In this document: in pieces, positions 1 to 11,100 of the stretch | Layout: each line of letters begins with the position of its first letter | Position numbering within the stretch: position 1 is the stretch's first letter | Assembly: GCA_914767715.1 (NCBI GenBank) | Contig: OU612072.1 | Span: forward strand, 21,390,001-21,454,000 | From: Membranipora membranacea | Taxonomy: Eukaryota > Bryozoa > Gymnolaemata > Cheilostomatida > Membraniporidae | Direction of reading: 5' to 3' | DNA: 64,000 nt | Program-made: the position numbers and the translations under genes | The notes under the pieces: model-generated | What the model saw: only the letters and a program-made list of their open reading frames with translations | Told to the model about the DNA's origin: nothing | The model's database searches: none

Positions 1-333
1 TATGCATCACTTCGACCAATAAGACGCACTCATCAGCCATATTGTGAGTGGTTAAATTCATGCTATTATCAGATTTGAGACACCAATATCCGGGTCTGGT
101 TATATATTGTGAATTATCTACCATGAGACTGCATATTGTCTGTATTAATGACCTTGCAATATTACCATTGATAAAAGGTACTTGAGTCATCAGTATTCAA
201 CTACACAAAGTGAAAGGTTCACCTGGTACTCATATCAGGTGATTAGTGAACTTAGCGCTAAGTGGTGAAATAATAAGAATTCATGTAGAGCAAAAAGTGT
301 GACTTTTCCTAATTCGCTGGCTACGGACTTTGC
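1..333. other. No recognisable feature
   Basis: AT-rich sequence with no supportable exon, RNA gene or repeat copy. Stops are frequent in all frames. Confidence 0.4.
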
Positions 334-612
334 ATTGATAAGACGTCTTCACGTCAACAATGCTATAATACTCCCGCAGTGACACGTGAAGTTGATGCTC
401 TTATCATAATTATGATGCGAATAATCATCGCCAGGATACATATATTGAAATCCAAATAGAGTAAATTGAGAAAGAGAGCTTGGATCACACAATATGCTGG
501 AGTTTGAGTGAGCTTTGTGGGGGAGGAGGGGGTGTGTGCTGTGCTCTCCTCGGTGCTGTCCTCCCAGACCCCATAGTACAGCAGTGATATGGTATCCCAC
601 AATGCAATGTTT
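334..612 (-). repeat. GATA/CRE-type repeat, inverted copy
   Basis: Read on the minus strand, this matches units at about 5520-5760, 6370-6650 and 7085-7300. All share a GCATCAT...ATGAT core, then about 50-60 bp, then TTGACGTGA(R) followed by CTTATCAATGC. It contains GATAAG, CTTATC, CACGTCA and TGACACGTG, i.e. GATA-factor and bZIP/E-box type words. There is no coding potential. Boundaries are approximate and come from eye comparison of the four copies. Confidence 0.55.
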
Positions 613-1554
613 ATACTTTACTTTCCAGTCTACCTCATCCCTGACGTACTACCTGTACTCGGGTATTCCTAGACCTTTATATAAACAGAGCATGGATTTA
701 AGCTAAACACAGGATATAATTAATCATTGCACACATTAAGATTCAGGCGTGTTCAATAGGCTATCCAATAGTATGTGATTCAGCCATACAAAGTTGCGAC
801 ATTTTTTATTGGATCATATTCCTATATTTCCTAATCTGTTTACTACTCGGCTCTCACCAAATTACTCAGTCTAATACAATACAATACAATACTAATACAA
901 AGACACTGCCTACAACATCTTTAGATTGGTAAGGCCTGCTAATATCTTTAAAGTTTCAATTTTTGGTTGATTTCATAAGACAGTCATGGGCGATGACATA
1001 TGATTGAATGACGCTATCAATCATCCCTTTTCTAGTTTGCTGGCCTTCCTTTCTCTTAATCTATTGACAAAGAATCCCTATTTAGGAACACGTAATGTCT
1101 AAATTACTTGCAAAATAAGTTCCAATATGCTGCTTTTTGTATGTCTTCCATGTTAGGACCCTTTTAATTTGCCAAAGTCGATGCTAGTACATAGCAGAAA
1201 TTACACCTCCGGCTCTACTATTTTCATACATCCAAACACTGCTTACCCTAGTTAGAGCAGAAGAAATGGTAGATTTTCCAGACCTTAAGATAATTATTGT
1301 GCACATTAGGAACAGTTAATTATGATTTCATGAAAAATTGCAAGAATTGGAGTTGTTGTCCCTACGCCCGCATTAGCATTATCACATGATATACACACCG
1401 TGCAGCTCTCAGAATATATATAGTATATAGTTAGCAGCAAGGAACATGACTCTGTACAATTTTAGTTCCAAGTATTTTATCTGGTAAGAGCAACTAACTT
1501 TGACAGGCCTGACCTTAGTTTTATAGCACTGCTAGATTTGGCTGCTCTGTGACA
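613..1554. other. No recognisable gene
   Basis: About 940 bp without supportable coding sequence. There is a short ACAAT-type simple run near 878-896. Nothing else was identified. Confidence 0.4.
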
Positions 1555-1593
1555 GTGAGCAATCACTAAGCATTGTATCAAACAACTTGCGGT

Positions 1594-1826
1594 GTATGGT
1601 AGGAACAGATCGCTTCTCGGCCTATTGGCTAAGATCAAAGTGTCACTGCCAATGGCTTGCTGCACACTCACGATTGGGAGGTACACCATGGCGTCTCCTC
1701 TAGGATTCATTCTAGTTTTCTTGGATGTATCACACTCTCAGTACGAGGACTTCGAGCACCTTGCGTCCGTCTTTAGGGGCAACCCACCCTCTGTTTGTCA
1801 TAAACAGGGTATGGTAGGCACAGATC
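1594..1826 (+). mobile_element. U2-headed SINE-like retroposon with 18-bp target duplication
   Basis: The insert (about 1612-1808) begins with the U2 5' end and continues with about 165 nt of unrecognised sequence. It is bracketed by 18-bp direct repeats GTATGGTAGG(A/C)ACAGATC at 1594-1611 and 1809-1826, with one mismatch. The paralogous repeat at 60 kb carries a single copy of this site with no insert (junction near 60350/60351). This layout is what LINE-mediated retroposition leaves. The 3' end has no obvious poly-A. It could be a chimeric snRNA retropseudogene or a member of an snRNA-derived SINE family; the sequence cannot decide. Confidence 0.75.
1609..1643 (+). pseudogene. U2 snRNA 5'-end fragment
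   Basis: These 35 nt match the highly conserved 5' end of U2 spliceosomal RNA (ATCGCTTCTCGG, then GGCTAAGATCAA and GTGT) with one substitution and one extra A. Similarity stops after about 33 nt of U2, before the branch-point-recognition region, so no functional U2 can be made. The match starts exactly at U2 nucleotide 1, as expected for a retroposed RNA rather than a random genomic fragment. Confidence 0.85.
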
Positions 1827-2312
1827 AACATATGTTAGGCTGCCTATTTAGCTTAATAAACCCACCCTTTGTTTTGTGCAATGCCTCAGATACATGCGAT
1901 CAGTTTTGGAATAATATGAGTAATATGGGGAAGCAGTTCTGTATTAGTTTTTGAGTTCCCAGCAGCGTCTGTGTTCATTCAAGTTCTCCAGATAATTACT
2001 GCCCTTGAGTAAGGTATGATATGAAGCTTACCAGTGCTTGTGGGAGAATATACATCTTTGGCCATCCTTTCTTCTGTCACTGTAGATTTTAGGGCTGTCA
2101 GAGCTGTGATAAATAAATTGTGACAACTAAGTTGCTATGTATCCCACAATGCAATGTACAAATTCTCTGTTTCCTATACTCTTCATGATCGATGCTATGG
2201 TTGGAGAGAGGATGAAATAATGTGAATACAAAGCTATTATGACCTCAGAACCAATGCCGTTTTTTTGTGGTTAACATATGATGTCATGAATTTTTTTGAA
2301 ATGTGCAATGAT

Positions 2313-2650
2313 CATAGACCTACTAATAATAAACCTAGACAGGTGACAGATATAGAGCTTATACAGTGAGCAGTGAGGCCTGTAATAACTGGAATTCCCC
2401 AATGACATAACGTTACTGTGTTGTGCACAGTGAGCGCTGCAATGAATGGTTTTACTATATGAGCATGACTGATTATAAGCTATAATGTCATTTTTCTCAT
2501 AGAGATATCGAAGACTGATGCCTACAAGTTAATTTTATCTGAAAGGTGATGTACCAAGCAACGCCATAGTCTCTGAATATTTTCTCTAGCTTAAATATTG
2601 AATGAGATACAACCATTAGAAGTCGGGAATATCTGTAAACGTTGATACAT
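2313..2650 (+). repeat. P-like element, left terminal inverted repeat
   Basis: About 338 bp, inverted match to 4974-5297. The first 35 bp are identical, and the rest is similar with a few small indels. Long TIRs of this size exceed the roughly 31-bp repeats of the Drosophila P element. Confidence 0.85.
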
Positions 2651-2894
2651 ATAGCAAGGAGCATCAGTGAAGATAAATAATGTGTATTGTATTGGTTGTA
2701 ATATAAATGAGAAGTCTTATTCTTATTATGCAACTGAACATCCAGAAGTACAACTAGAAGTACGAGTGGCGTACTTTATATCATGATATGCATAGATAGA
2801 CCAGTTACTGATGCTGAAATATTACCAATCTATTGAGTTTAGATCGGATATTTTCATTTTTCTCTGATGTTATCTTCTGGGTTTCGTAATGAAC

Positions 2895-4492
2895 TCATAT
2901 CATTATGTATCGGTGGATAAGGGATCTGGTTGTTGAAGTGGAATGCACAGCATATTTCATAAATCCCTGCAAATTACCTAAAAGAATATGGTTGAGGACT
3001 CTGTTTCGGGTTTTGATAGGTATGTTTGTGTCAACACCATTGCATGTTATATAATTGCGGAGCAGTTGCTCGCCCACTACGAAGAGCTTCTTTGTGTTGG
3101 GAGAAAGTAGCCCGCCCCTATTCTTGACGGACACCAGTGTAGTATCATCATTCGGGTCGTTAGTGTCTGTATCTATAAGTGAATCTCTACAGTCTGAACA
3201 ATTCAGTTTTGTCGAGCGGATGACATACCCTCCTACAAAGTAATCGAATAAGCCCATTCAATCAATGTTGGTCCCTATAGAAGGTGAGGTTTATGCATGT
3301 GGTAATTTTGTAAATCTAGAAGGGTGGTTAGTACTAGTTGCAGATCTTTTATAAGTGAAAAAAAAGTAAACTAAACTTAGAATCATACCAGAACATGATG
3401 TTTGGGGTTTTTGTTACACCCCCGTCATAAGAAACGTCAAGTCCAAGCCTCTTAAAATTTTTAGCAATACTATCTTGCTTTTATTAGATTTTTCAATATA
3501 TAGCTTGTTGTGTGATGTGAAAATTTAAAAGGAGTATATATTTCAAATGAGAGTTTGCTGTTATAAAACTAAGCAACTGAAATGTTAATTATGCTAATTG
3601 GGGCCATTACTTACCGATGTAGTCTGCTATGTCGATGATGGGTTTTGTTATGGTGAGATCCAACCGTCCTCCTTCATCCTCAAAGAATTCCTCTTCGAGT
3701 TCTTCGTCATATGATTTCTTTTTCTTCTTCTTTGCGCTGAAGAGAAGTGACCCGAGAGTCTTTATTCGCCTACTTAGTTCCGGAACTTTGGCTTCAGGAG
3801 TTGTCTTCTTACGCCCACGCCCCTCCTGCGGCGCATCGCTACTCAGTATTAAGGGTATATCTGGAACTACAGGTTCTGCTGCTTCAGCAGGAACTGTATC
3901 TGTTTGCACAGTATGTAAATCCTCAGCAGTTTCTGCGCTGGAACTCGGGGTGTTTGCAGCGTCTCTGCTTAACACTCTACGTTTTTTGGGTTGTGGGGGT
4001 TGTAGATACACAGGATACTCCGGAAATATAGTAGGCACTGCATTCGGGTAGAGCATAGCCCGTCTCCCTGGAAGGTTAGGAGGCACTCTGTATGCACCCT
4101 TTCCAAAATGCTTGCTGCATAGAACAGAGTTTGTGTTCGGTTTCCAATCTTTGCTGGACACTGCTTCGATCCATTTGTCACGGCGTTCCTGCTGAAGCGG
4201 AAAACGGTGGAAGGTGAGGCTTCCATCCTTAATTGGTGTGTTGCTACAGCCAAAAGCACAGCTGCAGTGTCGACTACTTTTACTGGCCTGTAAAATTGAG
4301 AAACTCATAAACATCACATCAATCTTTCTCCTACTTTGCGAAAGTGAAAAAAGAGCATAATGTCGCGCCCGTCATTGCCACCTTTACCTGACAGTATTGA
4401 AAATTAGAGCATACCATACCATGGAACTGAAACAAATTAAAACACAAGTATAGTTATGAATCTTATCTTACCAATTGCGGTGTTGATGCCAT
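2895..4492 (-). CDS. THAP-domain protein with P-transposase-type C-terminus, 3 exons
   Basis: Exons (minus): 4472-4492, 3615-4287, 2895-3232. Introns are GT-AG and phases agree (0, then 1), giving 1032 nt or 343 residues starting MASTPQL. The THAP zinc finger spans about residues 15-95: C17/C21, C64-x2-H67, the invariant FHRFP, W46 and the closing AVPTIF at 90-95. Basic stretches (PKKRR and a run of six lysines near 200) look like nuclear signals, and an acidic patch follows. The last exon carries the DYIGGYV...C-x2-C...KNRGGL pattern seen at the C-terminus of P/THAP9-type transposases. The RNase H-like DDE core that should lie between is missing. It probably binds DNA, plausibly the element's own ends, like truncated P proteins that act as repressors; this role is inferred. 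Confidence 0.85.
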
Positions 4493-4799
4493 GTCAGGTG
4501 TGCAAGAAATCCACTGAGCAACTGGACAGTTTAGTCTCAATGAGGCAAAGCCCACCAATGAAGAGTATGTAAGAATTAAGCTAACCCAAAATCCTACAGC
4601 GATAACTTTCAAGATCATGCTACTTATGGGGCTACAATACAGATGGACACAGCATGTGCAAGTTTGACCAAGGTTATAGCTATTTTTAGCTAGCCATGCT
4701 TTGAGTCATCAACTGATTGCAGCACACCCACATGGTAAGGCCTGTGTCTTTCAGAACGCATAAACAAATATTTTCATGCAACAGTCAGTCATTAAGTCA

Positions 4800-5130
4800 T
4801 GATATTTCCGACTTCTAATGGACGTAACTCACTCAATATTTGAGTCAGATACAAAATTCAAAGACTTACAGCTGGCTTGGTCCATCACATTTCACATAAA
4901 ATTAACTTGCTTGCATAATTTCTCGATGAATCTGTGAGAAAAATGCTATTTTCTTGCTGCAATGCTTAAATAATGTATCACCGTTTACAGATATTGCTGG
5001 CTACTAATGGTCATATCTCATTCAATATTTGAGCTAGAGAAAAAATTCAGAGACTATGACGTTGCTTGTTACATCACCCTCCAGATAAAATTAACTTGTA
5101 GGCATCAGTCTTTGATATCTCTATGAGAAA
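4800..5130. repeat. Imperfect direct duplication inside the right arm
   Basis: Two adjacent units of roughly 150-185 bp (starting near 4801 and 4990). They share CAATATTTGAG, an AAATTCA block, ATAAAATTAACTTG and GAGAAAAATG in the same order. The second overlaps the right TIR; the first is internal. Confidence 0.65.
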
Positions 5131-5297
5131 AATGACATTATAGCTAATAATCAGTCATGCTCATATAGTAAAACCATTCATTGCAGCGCTCACTGTGCAC
5201 AACACAGTAACGTTATGTCATTGGGGAATTCCGGTTATTATAGCCTCACTTCAGCTGCTCAGGTCACCTGTCTAGGTTTATTATTAGTAGGTCTATG
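4974..5297 (-). repeat. P-like element, right terminal inverted repeat
   Basis: Partner of 2313-2650. Lying just upstream of the minus-strand THAP gene, it is the natural place for its promoter. An imperfect direct copy of the inner part of this arm lies at about 4800-4950, so the right arm is partly duplicated. Confidence 0.85.
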
Positions 5298-5305
5298 GCA
5301 ATGAT

Positions 5306-8190
5306 TAATGATTAATAATACCTGATAGGGCACAGCTTTTATGTTCTGCTTGATTCTGTCCTCAATTTGTAAGCTAATGGGAGAATACCTGGAATTAAGA
5401 ATTCAGGGCTCAGTGTTATCTATTGAATTAATAAATTCAAATTTTTGCTTGACATAAATCGGAATGCATTATCATACAGCACGGAGAGGAAGCAATGGTA
5501 TCTAAGAGGTCAAGGGGGAGATTCGGAACAGCCTTTCCCCGTCCGAAGTAATTCATCAATCTCAGGGGTGTGTACAACGGGCTCACAGGGACCTCAGCAG
5601 CAAATCTCATCCAACCCCTCTTTCTTGACTACACCTTATTGGATATTTAACTTCATAAGCTTGCAAAAAGTTTTGCATCATATTTATGATGCGAGAGTGA
5701 AATACACGTTTAATGTCGAGAATACTAAATGTTTTTGACATAAGGTCTTATCAATGCTAAGCTGACAAGAAAGCTCCCTAATAAAATTCACAGTGTTTGT
5801 TCTACATCAGTTCTAAATAATGTTACCACTTATGGCTAGATGCGTCATACATTTGATAAGAGAACCTTTCACTGGTTACTATTGGATATTGTTGACACAA
5901 GTTTCTCTTAGCAATGTAAATATTACAAGGTCAGTAGTACAGACAAAGTCACGGCTCATGTTCTCCCGTGAATAAACATATATATAATCTGAAGACGGCT
6001 GTTTGCCTCACGCAACCGATAAGAGCACCCAATTAACTACTAACCTTGATTTTCCTGATTTTAGGGCTGCACCAATACCAAAATCTTATCCAGCTCATAC
6101 TGTGCAAGTCAATACAAGTTCATTGAACAATGCTTATAAACTACTGGACGTAAACTCCAATATCCATGAATTTGGGAATAAGTCTAAATCAATTTCTGCT
6201 CATAATGTAATGCCATAAGAAAAAAATATATATTGCAATGCTCAGCCCTAATCTTGGGGAAAAAACGGCATATAATTGACTGTGTAAGATAAAACTCAGA
6301 GACACAAAGGTATTGGTATGTAATATCATGCATTACAGTGATGAACCATTGACATCCAGGAGACATGACCTGATAGCACAGCCCATCTCTCCACCCTGAA
6401 GTTAATCATCATTCACAGAGGTGTAAACAATGAGCTCACTCTAACTTCAGCAGCGTGTGTCATCCGACCTCTCCTTCTTGACTACACCTTATTTGAATTT
6501 CTAACTATATAGCCTGGAAATTTTTTTTGCATCATCTTTGTGATAAGACTGTCGAATTCATATTTCTTTGTGGGAGATCTAAACCTTGTTGACGTGAGAA
6601 GGTTTTATCAACGCTAAGTTCATAAGGTTGTGAGATAGGAAAAGTCACACTTCCTATTCTTACATGAATTCTAAATTGTTCACCACTTACATGCAGTGAA
6701 GTGAATGATACATGGCAACAAACACTGCTTGGATACAATGTGATGTGATTGCTTTCGATTCATAAAGTTCATAGCAGTGCATTACAACCAAAGTCAGGCC
6801 TGTTGAAGCTTGTAATTCCCATCATATATAGTGAGTTATGGAAGCAAAATTGTGATGCTCCCTGCTAAAACAAAATTTCAGCCTGGCTTGAAAACTTTGT
6901 TTGGTTGGGGGGGGGGGGGTGTTAAAGGGTTCAAAATGCTTTTCAAGGCAGGCTAACAACATTTATAATGTGTGACAAGAGCAACAAGTTGACCTTATAG
7001 TGCTTGGCGCTGCACCCTTTTAATATTAGCATAGGGGGATAAATCCATTAGATGAACTCACTTTTACCACCCTCGTGTAGGATTTACAGCCCCCAACCCT
7101 CTCTCCCTACCAAACTTTTCATCATTTTCAGAGCTCACTAGAACTTCGGTAGCACTGTCAGCCCATCGGTCTCTGATGACTTTCCCCCGCTTTACCTAAC
7201 CTTGGAAAGATTATTTGCATAATATTTATGATAAGTTCGTCGAATACATATTTAACTGTTGACGTGAGAATGTCTTATCTATGCTAAGTTCATGAAGCAG
7301 TGAAATAGGAAAAGTCACACTTATTATTCTAAATTACTAAATATATCACCACTTACATGCAGTGTACGTGCATCAGATAAGAGCACTGAGTGGGCCTTTT
7401 ACTTGTTGTTATGGAATACTGTTGACACAAGTTTCTCTTATCAAAGTTATTATTGCGAAGTCAGAAATAAAGACAACGTCCTATTTCATGGTCAGTAACT
7501 CAATACAAATATACCCAAATATCACGCGTCACACATCTGATAAGAGCACAGTATGAACCACACACTGCTAGTCGTTGAAAATAGTTGATGCGACTATACC
7601 TTTATCGGTGCAATTAATAGTACTTGAAAATAGCACACACAATCCTTCATCTAACCGCCAAACATGACTTAGCTCCTTTCTCCCTACTTTAAAATTTGCA
7701 TTGTATCATAGGCATAAAGAAATACTTGCTTAAAGTTGAAGGCGTAGCTTCCATTTGACTAATCAAAAACTGAAAGTGACAGTTGAGCAAATTCGCAGTA
7801 ACAAGCGTAAGCATGTCTTTATAGACAGATCAAAACAGTGTTCATGACCCGAATTAGGTCAAAGACCAATGATAATATACCCCCCATCTTCACTCTAGCT
7901 TCTTTGTGCTATACACAATAACATCCTTCTTGATAGCAAAAATATATCTCAGGATTAATTCTGAGATCACCAGTCCCAAGAGCTAAGAGGGCTTTTGATC
8001 GACCTAATTCTCCGGGTACAAAGGAAAAGCTGAGAATTTGTAATTTTCGTTGGTTGTGTTATAACTAAGTTTTGTATTTAGATTGGTCATAAGGTAAAAT
8101 ATGAGAGAGTAAATCTTTCTCTACAACTCTAAGTTTACTACCAGTGTTGCTGAAAAGTTGTTTTTGCATTTGATTAGGGAACAATACCGT
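5306..8190. repeat. Gene-free tract with three GATA/CRE-type repeat units
   Basis: Three related units in the same direction occur at about 5520-6035, 6370-6700 and 7085-7560. Each has a CTTGACTACACCTTATT-like or equivalent block, a GCATAAT/GCATCAT core, TTGAC(G)..., CTTATC and AAGTTCAT. Two of them are followed by a CGTCA...GATAAGAG...TTGACACAAGTTTCTCTTA module. A run of about a dozen G lies near 6907-6918. No exon was recognised. Confidence 0.5.
5842..6030. promoter_or_regulatory. CGTCA-N7-GATAAG paired module
   Basis: CGTCA, 7 bp, then GATAAGAG; about 40 bp later GTTGACACAAGTTTCTCTTA in the opposite sense; a third GATAAGAGCAC near 6020. The same order recurs at 7367-7560, 12812-13000 and 59077-59260 although the spacers differ. 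Confidence 0.4.
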
Positions 8191-8193
8191 ACA

Positions 8194-11100
8194 TTATATT
8201 ATGAAAAGTAAGGAAGTAGGAGTTCTAAGAAGAAAGTAGGGTAGCACAGCAACCTGACTAACCTCTGACACTATCCCCGGCGATCTAATTTTTAATCAAG
8301 CATCACACAATGAATCAATGGAAACGCGAGGTATATTTACTATTTAAGTAGCTTCTGTCCTTGTAATCACTACTAACGGCCACACTGCAAAGTGATACAA
8401 CCTGGTTGAACTCGTTACTTTGTTAGACACAGGAATCTGTTCTCTTTTCATATTTCTTATTATGAAGACATGAAGACGTCAGCACCAGCACAGCGTACGC
8501 TCCTGCCTTTGTCTTAGTTGGATAAACCACCCTGATGAATCATAGAAACAGAGGAAAGTTTGGATACTGCTCAGTTTGTCTCTATCACTTCCTCAATTTA
8601 CATGAAAAAATCTGAGACCAGCCACAGCGATTCATTAACTCAGATTTTCATAAATATCCATAATCGCAGATAAATACAAGTATGATTAAAACAACACTCG
8701 GCTAAATCAAATCACTCACGGTGGTATCCTAGTGATGACGAGCATGGTTAGAATTGGGTATCGGCTCTGTTCAATAAGTTTTCCGGTCAATTTCTGCTTC
8801 AATTCTTCTGGGATTTCTGTAACTGTGCCATCGAATGTGACATCAGTAGACCAGGTTACTGTCAGAGTATCGCTCTCACAGCTCAGCTTAGCCTGAGAGC
8901 CAGCCTGTGGGCTGCAGTCTAAAAATAGAAGATTGCCAACCTATTAGTGTTCTGCCAGTAGCATACAGTACTTCAAAACAGAGTCTTAAACCTTGCTGGT
9001 CAAAGCACCAAGAAATCCAACAATGATACAAATTGTTGGTGTATTTGGATCAGTCCAGTGAGTGCGGTGTATATTAGACAAGGCATAGCATAAAATTAAG
9101 ACACCATATAACGTTGTTGACATATTGTGACTTCTAGCAATTGATATCTGAAACAAGGTCTTCATTTCCTCATGTGGTAGTTTGTTTGTAATCATTCTAT
9201 CAGCAATACCTCTTTTAGAATTTGATTGATGATGAGAGAAACTGGCATGGTGGCTTTAAAACTAACACTACCTTGGGAAGATTACTGCACTAGTTCAATT
9301 GGTAACAATGTACTCACTGTGTTGACATATTTCCTTTATCTGGTTGACATTGCTATTAGCGAGGCTTGTTAGAGTGGCGAAGGCAACCTTATCAGTTAGT
9401 ACTGTACACTTTATATCATACTCAGCAACCAGCTCTATCTGTCTCAGCAACAAGTAATCTAAAGTGTCAATAAATTATTAGTGATGACTGGTACTAAAAA
9501 CTACTGCAAATGTTGAATTTACAATCTTATTAAGTAGCTGAACAATTTAGACTGGATGGGTTCTAACATTAGTGAATGAGTTGACTTGTTGTTGAAATTT
9601 ACTATAGACAGCCCAATAGACCAGGATTGATGAGTATAACAATCATTGTGATTTAAAACTAAGTTAATGAAAATCATAGCCTGTACCTTTGATCTCCACT
9701 TTCAGTGAGCAGTTTCCATTATCTCTATATATGTGATAGTTGTAGACCCCAACAGGTAGTTCCAGTCGATGTACGGCACCATCTAGTGTGAGATCAAGTG
9801 CCGATAATCCAGTAGAGGCAGAGACAACTCCCCTGATTACTTCTGGACACTCATCGGTTTTGGAGGATGTGCCTGATTAGAGATGAGAATTGCTCAAATG
9901 ATGTGTCAATGTAAAAAACTTCTTTAAAGAGCTACGGCAACTCTCCAAGGTCTTCAAACTATGCAAGCTAAGCCTTAAGAACAACAATACCATAAGAGTG
10001 GGTTCGGAGCCCCGGGTGCATGCGCACCAAGTTTATGGGTCATTGATGGCAGTGTCTTTTGGTTCCAAGTACTATCAGGTACGAGAATGAGTAGCTAAAT
10101 CATATTACAGTTAGTTAGATGTATACTCACCGTTATTCATCACTAAAATATTTGTAGTACAGTTGTCTCTGTAGATGACATGACTTCCCACTGCAAGTGC
10201 TGTCTGTATATCAGGAGTTATCTCCACATACGCTCTCTCCTCATCAGATGTCACATAGAGAGTCATGTTTCTGTCCTTACAAGGCACTCTGGTGGTAGTT
10301 ATCTGGGTAGTACTTGATGGTGTGGAAGTTCTAGGTATTGGCGTAGTTGTCAGTTTTGGATCTAAAAATTTTGAATATTTAATACTGTGGAGTCAATTTT
10401 AAAACACCTTTCAAACAAAATTTAAACAATTTTAAAAATTGTGGTTTCAACAGGAATATGAACAGAATTTCCAAGGCTGCTACTCTTTGTTGTGATTTAG
10501 TTATTTCATATCTCATTTATTGGAGTAATCTTTTTATGTGAGGCAAAAGTGGTAAATTTGATCATTGATATAATATTTAGTATAATCAGCTATATGTTGT
10601 CTCACAAGATTATCAGGCAGGAATAGCTAAAGTGATGAAATGGACCAGCAAATATCACCTATAAATTCAACTTGAGATAACAGAGATAGCAATAAACTAT
10701 CAATATATATACAGCGTACTCACACACAAACTGCTGGATCATTTTGTTTTGTCCGACGTACAGAGAAGTATCAGTGATAAGTAGAGAGGTTGGGCGATAC
10801 AGACATTCTGAGCAGAGATCCAGTGTAGATACTCTGTCAGCGTTCATGTCTACGAGTCGGATCCTGTTATTGTGCATGTCAGCCACAAGCAGTGTCTGAT
10901 TACCTATGAATACGAGGTCATGTGGGTAGTAGAATAACGAGTTTAGTAGAGAGCTGTCTGTGTAGCCTGAGTTCCTTGGTGACCCTGAGATAAGTGTTAT
11001 TATCTTCTCTATGTATGTGATACGGTAGAGAGCGTGGTTTGCTGCTACAACATACAGATCCCCCTTGTCATCCTGTGTCAGGTGTGTGATAGACTGGAGT

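Larger units (their letters stand above)
1555..2200 (-). repeat. Dispersed repeat (copy 1), interrupted by a U2-headed insert
   Basis: The reverse complement of this stretch matches 59975-60416. Shared landmarks are the TATCCCACAATGCAATG word, the GAACAGATC site and the block around TCTGTATTAGTT. The 60-kb copy lacks the 1612-1826 segment, so it serves as the empty site for the insertion described separately. No coding capacity was recognised. Confidence 0.65.
2313..5297 (-). mobile_element. P-superfamily DNA transposon, complete ends
   Basis: A 2985-bp element bounded by long inverted repeats. The outermost 35 bp, beginning CATAGACCTACTAATAATAA, are identical in both arms. It is flanked by a perfect 8-bp target duplication GCAATGAT (2305-2312 and 5298-5305). 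An 8-bp duplication, CA-starting termini, about 3 kb length and an internal THAP/P-type gene are hallmarks of the P superfamily. The only gene found inside encodes THAP plus the C-terminal region without a DDE catalytic core, so the element looks non-autonomous. Intact termini and an open reading frame suggest recent activity or maintained coding. Confidence 0.9.

Noticed and set aside
1609-1643. Functional U2 snRNA gene
   Set aside because: Only the first 33 or so nt are present; the branch-site, Sm-site and 3' stem regions are missing.
3629-4051. Plus-strand ORFs opposite the THAP exon
   Set aside because: Antisense shadows of the THAP coding exon; their Ser- and Phe-rich runs reflect the complementary Lys/Glu codons.
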